DNA of 15,562 nucleotides from JAAGZL01 sp964628835 (lineage in GTDB: Bacteria; Pseudomonadota; Gammaproteobacteria; Chromatiales; Chromatiaceae), in contig CAZVME010000078.1 in assembly GCA_964628835.1 (NCBI GenBank), positions 1-15,562 on the forward strand, in the 5' to 3' direction. Of the stretch, positions 6,701-13,355 are shown piece by piece. The notes under the pieces are model-generated. The model was not told the DNA's origin and did no database searches. It worked only from the letters and a program-made list of their open reading frames with translations. Position 1 is the first letter of the stretch. Every line of letters begins with the position of its first letter. The position numbers and the translations under genes were made by a program.

Positions 6701-7814
6701 GCTGGCGGACGGTGGTCCCAACGGGTTGGCGGCTGGAGTTAAGATCACCAAGGCCTATCTCTCCGAGCTGGAGATAGACAGGTGGTTGGAGATTCGGCTG
6801 CGCAACGAAGACGCAGCGAAAGATCTGGAAGCCGTATCCGAACAGATCAAGCAGCAGCGTGAAGAGTTCCGTGAGAAATTCGAAGATAAAAAAAGCAAGC
6901 TGACCACCGGTGATGACCTGGCTCCAGGCGTGCTGAAGATGGTCAAGGTCTATGTGGCAGTAAAACGTCGCATCCAGCCGGGTGACAAGATGGCTGGTCG
7001 TCACGGCAACAAGGGTGTTATCTCTTCAATCGTGCCGGTTGAGGATATGCCGGTGGATGATAATGGTGAACCGGTAGATATAGTGCTCAATCCATTGGGC
7101 GTACCTTCACGTATGAACGTGGGGCAGGTGCTGGAGGCGCATTTAGGTGTGGCAGCCCATGGTCTGGGGCAGAAGATCGGACAAATGCTTGAGGCTCAGG
7201 CTAAGATTGCAGAAATCCGTAAGTTCCTGGATAGGATCTACAACACCAGTGGCAAGAAAGAGGATCTCAAGTCATTCTCTGATCAAGAGATCATTGAATT
7301 GGCTAAGAATCTCAAGCGAGGCGTACCCATGGGCACCCAGGTGTTCGATGGCGCCTCCGAGGAGGAGATCAAGGGGATGCTGGCGCTGGCTGATCTGCCA
7401 GAGTCCGGACAATTCACTTTGTATGATGGCCGAACTGGTGATGCCTTTGATCGTCCGGTTACCGTGGGTTACATGTACATGCTGAAGTTGAACCATCTGG
7501 TTGACGACAAGATGCATGCGCGTTCCACCGGACCATACAGTCTGGTTACCCAGCAGCCGCTGGGTGGTAAGGCGCAGTTTGGTGGTCAGCGTTTCGGTGA
7601 GATGGAGGTCTGGGCCCTGGAGGCCTATGGCGCCGCTTATACCTTGCAGGAGATGCTAACGGTCAAGTCGGATGATGTGACCGGACGTACCCGCATGTAT
7701 AAGAACATCGTAGACGGCTCGCACTACATGGAAGCTGGAATGCCGGAATCATTTAATGTGCTGGTGAAAGAGATTCGTTCTCTGGGCATTAATATTGAAT
7801 TGGAACGGGAATAG
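3738..7814 (+). CDS. rpoB: DNA-directed RNA polymerase subunit beta
   Basis: The beta subunit forms one pincer of RNA polymerase and half of the active centre. The 1358-residue product (E. coli 1342) is full length. The rifampicin pocket [20 protein letters not shown] is intact. Residues equivalent to E. coli Gln513, Asp516, His526 and Ser531 are Gln519, Asp522, His532 and Ser537, all of the sensitive type. The active-centre motif [12 protein letters not shown] carries Lys1084 and Lys1092, matching E. coli Lys1065 and Lys1073. The [17 protein letters not shown] and C-terminal [27 protein letters not shown] blocks are present. About 16 extra residues relative to E. coli accumulate before and after the rifampicin region. 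The ATG at 3738 has GAGG at 3725-3728. rpoC follows after 57 nt. Confidence 0.99.
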   Translation: [1358 protein letters not shown]

Positions 7815-7815
7815 G

Positions 7816-7851
7816 GGTTTCGTGTTGTTTAAGGCGATACCAACCGAAATC
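7816..7851 (+). other. 11-bp hairpin in the rpoB-rpoC spacer
   Basis: Bases 7816-7827 pair with 7841-7851, giving eleven base pairs with one wobble (G7817-T7850) and a single bulged T7823, closed by a 13-nt loop. It starts one base after the rpoB stop and ends 7 nt before the rpoC Shine-Dalgarno. It has no T-run, so it is not an intrinsic terminator. A role in mRNA processing or in rpoC translation is possible (inference). Confidence 0.5.
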
Positions 7852-7858
7852 TGAATGC

Positions 7859-7863
7859 AGGAG
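7859..7863 (+). promoter_or_regulatory. Shine-Dalgarno fixing the rpoC TTG start
   Basis: AGGAG lies 8 nt before TTG 7872. The nearby ATG at 7864 is out of frame, and the first in-frame ATG (codon 29) would remove the conserved N-terminus. TTG is therefore the best-supported start. Confidence 0.85.
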
Positions 7864-7871
7864 ATGCGATC

Positions 7872-10800
7872 TTGAAAGATCTACTTAAAATTCTGAAGCA
7901 GCAGGACCAAACCGAGGATTTTGACTCAATCCGTATCGGTTTGACTTCACCAGGCATGATCCGTTCCTGGTCTTTTGGTGAAGTAAAAAAACCTGAGACC
8001 ATCAACTACCGTACCTTCAAGCCAGAACGGGAAGGACTGTTCTGCGCCAAGATATTTGGCCCGGTGAGCGATTACGAATGCCTGTGTGGAAAATACAAGC
8101 GTCTCAAGCATCGTGGTGTGGTGTGTGAGAAGTGCGGGGTTGAGGTAACCCTCTCCAAGGTGCGGCGTGAGCGCATGGGTCACATCGAGCTGGCTAGCCC
8201 GGTTGCCCATATCTGGTTCCTCAAGTCACTGCCTTCGCGTATTGGTCTGTTGCTGGATATGACCCTGCGCGATATTGAGCGGGTGCTCTATTTTGAATCA
8301 TTTGTGGTGGTCGATCCTGGGATGACGCCGCTGGAGCGTGGCCAGTTGCTGAACGATGATCAGTATCTGGAAGCGGTGGAAGAGAATGGCGATGAGTTCG
8401 ATGCCAAAATGGGTGCCGAAGCAGTGTATGACCTGCTGCGCACCATCAATCTTCCGCGAGAGGTTGAGCGTCTGCGCGAAGAGCTGCTTGCCACCAAATC
8501 AGAAACCAAACTCAAGAAGCTGACCAAGCGTCTGAAGCTGGTTGAATCATTGGAAGCATCAGGTAACCGTCCCGAGTGGATGGTGATGACGGTGTTGCCG
8601 GTACTGCCGCCTGAACTGCGTCCGTTGGTGCCGTTGGATGGTGGGCGTTTTGCCACCTCCGACCTGAATGATCTCTATCGTCGCGTAATTAACCGTAACA
8701 ATCGTCTCAAGCGACTGTTGGATCTGAATGCGCCGGACATTATCGTGCGCAACGAGAAGCGCATGTTGCAGGAGTCGGTGGACGCACTGCTGGATAACGG
8801 CCGTCGCGGTCGTGCTATCACCGGCACCAACAAGCGTCCGCTCAAGTCCCTGGCCGATATGATCAAGGGTAAGCAGGGCCGCTTCCGTCAGAACCTGCTG
8901 GGCAAACGTGTCGACTACTCAGGACGTTCCGTGATCGTGGTTGGTCCAACCCTGAAACTGCACCAGTGCGGCCTGCCCAAGCGCATGGCCCTGGAGCTGT
9001 TTAAGCCTTTTATCTTCTCCAAGCTGCAGTTCCGCGGTCTGGCCACCACCATCAAGGCGGCCAAGAAATTAGTGGAGCGTGGCAGCCCTGAGGTGTGGGA
9101 TATCCTGGAAGAGGTTATCCGTGAGCATCCAATTATGCTCAACCGTGCGCCGACCCTGCATCGTCTGGGTATACAGGCGTTTGAGCCGGTACTGATCGAA
9201 GGTAAGGCCATCCAGCTGCATCCGCTGGTGTGTACCGCCTTTAACGCTGACTTTGATGGCGACCAGATGGCGGTGCACGTACCGCTGTCCATTGAGGCGC
9301 AGCTGGAAGCGCGCAGCTTGATGATGTCCACCAACAACATCCTGTCGCCAGCCAATGGTGAGCCTATCATCGTTCCTTCCCAGGACGTGGTGTTGGGCCT
9401 CTATTTTATGACCCGTGGGTCTATTGGTGCCAAGGGTGAGGGCATGCTGTTCAGCAATGTGTCAGAGGTACACCGTGCCTATGCCGCGGGACATGTCTCT
9501 GTACACGCGCAGATCAAAGTGCGTATTGATCAGACTACACGTGATGAGGCAGGTGAGAAAGTTACTGAGAGGGTGCGTTTTGACACCACCGCAGGGCGTG
9601 CTCTGTTGTCAGAGATTCTGCCTGAAGGGCTGCCGTTTGATCTGGTCAATAAGGCTATGGACAAGCGTTCCATATCCAACCTGGTGAATATCTGTTATCG
9701 ACGTGTCGGTCTGAAAGAGACCGTAGTCTTTGCTGACCAGCTCATGTACATGGGCTTCAGGTACGCCACCAAGTCTGGCGTCTCCATCGGCATGAACGAT
9801 ATGACCATACCTGAGGAGAAGGGGAAGATCCTTTCTGCGGCAGAGAAAGAGGTCAAGGAGATCGAGCACCAGTATGCCTCTGGTCTGGTGACTAATGGCG
9901 AGCGTTATAACAAGGTGGTGGATATCTGGTCTCATACCAATGATCAGGTGGCCAAGGCCATGATGAACAAGCTGGGCAAGGACGTGGTTGTGGACCGCGA
10001 GGGGAAAGAGGTGGAGCAGGACTCTTTTAACTCCATCTACATGATGGCCGACTCCGGCGCCCGTGGCTCTGCAGCTCAGATCCGGCAGTTGGCCGGTATG
10101 CGTGGCCTGATGGCCAAACCTGATGGCTCCATTATTGAGACGCCGATTACCGCTAACTTCCGTGAAGGCCTGGACGTTCTGCAGTACTTCATCTCAACCC
10201 ATGGTGCGCGTAAAGGTCTGGCCGATACCGCATTGAAGACTGCCAACTCCGGTTATCTCACCAGGCGTCTGGTGGATGTGGCGCAAGATATGGTGGTGCT
10301 GGAAGATGATTGTGGTACTGACCAGGGTCTGCATATGCATCCCATCATTGAGGGTGGTGATGTTGTGGAGCCCCTGCGCGAACGGATCCTGGGTCGTGTA
10401 ATCGCTATGGATGTCTGCAAGCCGGGTACCGATGAGGTAATTTGTAAAATCGGCACCCTCTTGGATGAAGCCTTGGTCGATCTCCTTGAGGACGAAGGTG
10501 TGGATCAGGTTTATGTGCGTTCTGCCATTACCTGTGCTGCGCGGGTCGGTGTCTGCAAACAGTGTTATGGACGCGATCTGGCCCGTGGTCACAGGGTAAA
10601 TAAGGGTGAAGCGGTCGGCGTTATCGCCGCCCAGTCCATTGGTGAGCCGGGTACCCAGCTTACCATGCGTACCTTCCATATTGGTGGTGCCGCATCCCGT
10701 GCCGCAGCCGTCAACAGTATTGATGTAAAGGCATCCGGTATCGTCCGTCTACATAACATGAAGACGGTGAAAAACCAGGCCAAGAACCTGGTGGCTGTTT

Positions 10801-12089
10801 CCAGATCCGGTGAGTTGACTCTGATAGACGATGTAGGGCGTGAGCGTGAGCGCTATAAGGTCCCATATGGCGCCACCATCACGGCGCAGGACGGTGACCA
10901 GGTTGATGGCGGCCAGATGGTGGCCAACTGGGACCCGCATACCCATCCAATCATCACTGAGGTGGCAGGTAAGCTGGAGTATGTGGACTGCCCCAGCGGT
11001 GTAACAGTGGATAGCCAGATGGATGAGGTAACCGGATTAACCTCGTTGGTGATTATCGACCCTAAACAGCGACCCAGCGCGGGCAAGGATATGCGTCCCA
11101 TGGTTAAGCTGGTGGATGCTGCTGGCAAGGACCTTAATATTGCAGGTACAGATATTCCGGCACACTACTTTCTCCCCGCTGGTGCAGTGGTAAACGTGGC
11201 AGATGGTGCGGATGTAAATGTGGGTGATGTATTGGCGCGTATTCCACAAGAGTCATCCAAGACTCGCGATATCACCGGTGGTTTGCCACGTGTAGCTGAT
11301 CTGTTCGAGGCGCGTAAGCCGAAAGATCCAGCCATCATGGCAGAGGCCACTGGTACCGTCAGCTTTGGTAAGGATACCAAGGGTAAGCAGCGCCTGATCA
11401 TCACAGATTCTGACGGCGAACAACATGTAGAACTGATTCCAAAGTGGCGTCATGTGAATGTGTTTGAAGGTGAGCATGTGGAGCGTGGTGAGGTTATTGC
11501 CGATGGCGAGTTGACTCCGCACGACATCGTGCGTCTGAAGGGTGTTACTCCCCTGGCCGATTACCTGGTGAAGGAGATCCAGGATGTGTACCGTCTGCAG
11601 GGTGTAAAGATCAACGATAAGCATATCGAAGTGATCATTCGTCAGATGTTGCGTAAGGTTGAAGTGACTAGTCCGGGCGATACCAAGCTGTTGCGTGGTG
11701 AACAGGTGGAGCGTTCCAGAATTCTTGATCTTAACGACAGGATGGCGGCCGCGGGCAAGCATATGGCTACATTTGAGCCGATCCTGCTGGGTATTACCAA
11801 GGCATCCCTGGCGACTGAGTCGTTTATCTCTGCTGCCTCTTTCCAGGAGACCACCCGGGTTCTGACCGAGGCTGCGGTTCGCGGCTCCAGTGACAGCCTG
11901 AATGGTCTTAAGGAGAATGTGATCGTTGGACGCCTGATTCCAGCAGGAACCGGGCTCAGGCATCACCTGGAGCGACGCAGACGCCGTGACGACGAGCTAG
12001 AGGCGGAGATTGCGGACGCTAAGGTGGATATGGGTGCTGATGAGGTGGAAGAAGCCATCAAGCAGGCCTTAAATACAGCAGATAGCTGA
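7872..12089 (+). CDS. rpoC: DNA-directed RNA polymerase subunit beta'
   Basis: The beta' subunit holds the catalytic Mg2+, the clamp and the bridge and trigger helices. The 1405-residue product (E. coli 1407) keeps E. coli numbering through the key motifs. The N-terminal zinc site is Cys70, Cys72, Cys85 and Cys88. The catalytic NADFDGDQM has Asp460, Asp462 and Asp464. The second zinc site is Cys814, Cys888, Cys895 and Cys898. The trigger loop TMRTFHIGGAASR includes Met932. The clamp and sigma-binding coiled-coil region is at about 260-310. The C-terminus (LKENVIVGRLIPAGTG, then a charged tail) is complete. Translation starts at TTG, justified by the AGGAG site. A perfect 18-bp stem-loop begins two bases after its stop, and a new promoter follows, so the rpoBC transcription unit probably ends near there. 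Confidence 0.99.
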   Translation: MKDLLKILKQQDQTEDFDSIRIGLTSPGMIRSWSFGEVKKPETINYRTFKPEREGLFCAKIFGPVSDYECLCGKYKRLKHRGVVCEKCGVEVTLSKVRRERMGHIELASPVAHIWFLKSLPSRIGLLLDMTLRDIERVLYFESFVVVDPGMTPLERGQLLNDDQYLEAVEENGDEFDAKMGAEAVYDLLRTINLPREVERLREELLATKSETKLKKLTKRLKLVESLEASGNRPEWMVMTVLPVLPPELRPLVPLDGGRFATSDLNDLYRRVINRNNRLKRLLDLNAPDIIVRNEKRMLQESVDALLDNGRRGRAITGTNKRPLKSLADMIKGKQGRFRQNLLGKRVDYSGRSVIVVGPTLKLHQCGLPKRMALELFKPFIFSKLQFRGLATTIKAAKKLVERGSPEVWDILEEVIREHPIMLNRAPTLHRLGIQAFEPVLIEGKAIQLHPLVCTAFNADFDGDQMAVHVPLSIEAQLEARSLMMSTNNILSPANGEPIIVPSQDVVLGLYFMTRGSIGAKGEGMLFSNVSEVHRAYAAGHVSVHAQIKVRIDQTTRDEAGEKVTERVRFDTTAGRALLSEILPEGLPFDLVNKAMDKRSISNLVNICYRRVGLKETVVFADQLMYMGFRYATKSGVSIGMNDMTIPEEKGKILSAAEKEVKEIEHQYASGLVTNGERYNKVVDIWSHTNDQVAKAMMNKLGKDVVVDREGKEVEQDSFNSIYMMADSGARGSAAQIRQLAGMRGLMAKPDGSIIETPITANFREGLDVLQYFISTHGARKGLADTALKTANSGYLTRRLVDVAQDMVVLEDDCGTDQGLHMHPIIEGGDVVEPLRERILGRVIAMDVCKPGTDEVICKIGTLLDEALVDLLEDEGVDQVYVRSAITCAARVGVCKQCYGRDLARGHRVNKGEAVGVIAAQSIGEPGTQLTMRTFHIGGAASRAAAVNSIDVKASGIVRLHNMKTVKNQAKNLVAVSRSGELTLIDDVGRERERYKVPYGATITAQDGDQVDGGQMVANWDPHTHPIITEVAGKLEYVDCPSGVTVDSQMDEVTGLTSLVIIDPKQRPSAGKDMRPMVKLVDAAGKDLNIAGTDIPAHYFLPAGAVVNVADGADVNVGDVLARIPQESSKTRDITGGLPRVADLFEARKPKDPAIMAEATGTVSFGKDTKGKQRLIITDSDGEQHVELIPKWRHVNVFEGEHVERGEVIADGELTPHDIVRLKGVTPLADYLVKEIQDVYRLQGVKINDKHIEVIIRQMLRKVEVTSPGDTKLLRGEQVERSRILDLNDRMAAAGKHMATFEPILLGITKASLATESFISAASFQETTRVLTEAAVRGSSDSLNGLKENVIVGRLIPAGTGLRHHLERRRRRDDELEAEIADAKVDMGADEVEEAIKQALNTADS

Positions 12090-12090
12090 T

Positions 12091-12130
12091 TTTCCAACAG
12101 ACGCAGGGGATGCCCTGCGTCTGTTGGAAA
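12091..12130 (+). terminator. perfect 18-bp stem-loop after rpoC, no U-tract
   Basis: Bases 12091-12108 pair perfectly with 12113-12130 around a GATG loop, beginning two bases after the rpoC stop. The flanks lack a T-run on either strand (GAGAGATGGG follows on +), so it does not meet the usual rule for intrinsic termination. Its position fits the 3' end of rpoBC: a hairpin-only terminator, an exonuclease barrier or an RNase III target are all possible. Confidence 0.6.
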
Positions 12131-12193
12131 GAGAGATGGGTTAATACGGCTGGATCTGGTGCAGGGTTGTTTCGATTTCATGGGGTAATCCTG

Positions 12194-12230
12194 TTGACAG
12201 CCACATGATCGGTGCGTAGAATGCGCCCTC
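12194..12230 (+). promoter_or_regulatory. sigma70 promoter of the str operon with GC-rich discriminator
   Basis: TTGACA at 12194-12199 is a perfect -35 box. After a 17-nt spacer comes TAGAAT at 12217-12222, a 5/6 match to the -10 box. Transcription should start near 12229-12230. The segment after the -10 box is GCGCCCTC, matching the GC-rich discriminator of promoters repressed by ppGpp/DksA, such as rRNA and ribosomal protein promoters. It is the only strong promoter I found, and it drives rpsL-rpsG-fusA-tuf. Confidence 0.9.
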
Positions 12231-12417
12231 TTTAGTTTGGCAGCCTTAGCCGGTTGCCGGCTCATAAATTAATTTTATTACCAGGGTATTTACTACCTGG
12301 CGCAGGATTATTGCTTGCAATCGGTGCTCCCACGCATATAGCGGGTAGGGCAGGGTCGGTTGCTCGCTTTATCTAGACGTAATAGGGGCTTTTAGCGGTC
12401 TCTGGAGACGGAAATAG
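12230..12417 (+). promoter_or_regulatory. structured 5' leader of the rpsL operon
   Basis: About 190 nt separate the predicted start site from rpsL, with no ORF of note. Visible structures are AGCCGG/CCGGCT (12248-12253 with 12257-12262), then an AT-rich stretch. A 7-bp stem with one bulged G follows (12281-12288 with 12294-12300). Next to the start codon, GTCTC/GAGAC (12398-12402 with 12405-12409) includes most of the GGAGA ribosome-binding site at 12404-12408. I do not recognise the leader as a named riboswitch or protein-binding element. Confidence 0.5.
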
Positions 12418-12792
12418 ATGGCAACAATCAATCAGTTGGTGCGCAAGCCACGCAAGCGCAAAGTAGAGAAAAGCAACGTGCCGGCCCTAGAGGCCAGCCC
12501 GCAGAAGCGTGGTGTATGCACTCGTGTATATACCACCACGCCAAAAAAGCCTAACTCGGCACTGCGTAAAGTTGCTCGCGTACGCCTGACCAACGGCTAT
12601 GAAGTGACCTCATACATTGGTGGTGAAGGTCATAACCTGCAGGAGCACTCGGTGGTATTGATTCGCGGCGGCCGTGTAAAGGATCTTCCTGGTGTGCGTT
12701 ACCACACAGTGCGCGGCAGTCTGGATACCTCTGGTGTCGAGAGTCGTCGCAAGGGTCGTTCCAAGTATGGCGCCAAGCGCCCGAAGAGCTGA
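12418..12792 (+). CDS. rpsL: 30S ribosomal protein S12
   Basis: S12 lies at the decoding centre of the 30S subunit and controls tRNA selection accuracy. The 124-residue product has the E. coli length and aligns without gaps. The two loops where streptomycin resistance mutations occur are wild type: TTPKKPNSAL with Lys43, and GRVKDLPGVRYHTV with Lys88. Asp89, the residue methylthiolated by RimO in E. coli, is present. Cys34 of the RGVC motif is also kept. GGAGA lies 9 nt before the ATG, inside a small possible hairpin. rpsG follows after only 32 nt. Confidence 0.99.
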   Translation: MATINQLVRKPRKRKVEKSNVPALEASPQKRGVCTRVYTTTPKKPNSALRKVARVRLTNGYEVTSYIGGEGHNLQEHSVVLIRGGRVKDLPGVRYHTVRGSLDTSGVESRRKGRSKYGAKRPKS

Positions 12793-12824
12793 TTATCAGC
12801 ATTTAACAGGACTGAGTAGAAGTC

Positions 12825-13295
12825 ATGCCTAGAAGAAGAGTTGTTGCGAAGCGCGAAATCCTCCCTGATCCAAAGTTCGGGAGTGAGTTGCTGACAAAAT
12901 TTATGAACATGGTAATGGTCAGTGGTAAAAAATCTGTGGCTGAGAGAATCATGTATGGTGCCCTAGATTACATTACCGAGCGTGGTGAAAGTGACCCCAT
13001 GGCGACCCTGGACAAGGCGCTGGAGAATGTGCGCCCCGTGGTCGAGGTGAAATCCCGCCGTGTCGGTGGTGCCACCTATCAGGTGCCGGTTGAAGTGCGC
13101 CCGGTGCGTCGCAACACTCTGGCCATGCGTTGGTTGATTGAAGCCTCACGCAAGCGCAGTGAAAAATCCATGGCTCTACGTCTGGGTGGTGAATTGCTTG
13201 ACGCCTCTCAGGAGCGCGGCAATGCGGTTAAGAAGCGTGAAGATACGCATCGTATGGCAGACGCCAACAAGGCATTCTCACACTATCGTTGGTAG
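12825..13295 (+). CDS. rpsG: 30S ribosomal protein S7
   Basis: S7 nucleates assembly of the 30S head by binding the 3' major domain of 16S rRNA, and it borders the E site. The 156-residue product starts MPRRRVVAKREILPDPKFGS and contains GGATYQVPVEVRPVRRNTLA, the beta-hairpin that reaches into the mRNA exit channel. It ends in the basic tail KKREDTHRMADANKAFSHYRW. In E. coli S7 represses the str operon through the rpsL-rpsG spacer of about 96 nt. Here that spacer is only 32 nt, so the site must be smaller, elsewhere or absent. The TAG stop lies at the foot of a terminator-like hairpin. Confidence 0.98.
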   Translation: MPRRRVVAKREILPDPKFGSELLTKFMNMVMVSGKKSVAERIMYGALDYITERGESDPMATLDKALENVRPVVEVKSRRVGGATYQVPVEVRPVRRNTLAMRWLIEASRKRSEKSMALRLGGELLDASQERGNAVKKREDTHRMADANKAFSHYRW

Positions 13296-13325
13296 CAGCC
13301 GCATGGCGGTTGTTGTAATTTTTTT
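13294..13325 (+). terminator. terminator-like hairpin between rpsG and fusA
   Basis: Bases 13294-13302 pair with 13306-13314, nine base pairs with two wobbles and an ATG loop. The core AGCCGC/GCGGTT is GC-rich. After GTAA comes a T7 tract at 13319-13325. The form is that of an intrinsic terminator or attenuator. Its 5' arm starts within the rpsG stop codon, so a ribosome finishing rpsG would cover the arm and could prevent folding (inference). Confidence 0.65.
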
Positions 13326-13355
13326 GCTCTTTAACATTCTGGACGGGATTTAGAC

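Noticed and set aside
12140..12160. TTAATACGGC near 12141, resembling a phage T7-type promoter start
   Set aside because: Only the first few bases agree with that promoter family, and no phage genes are present.
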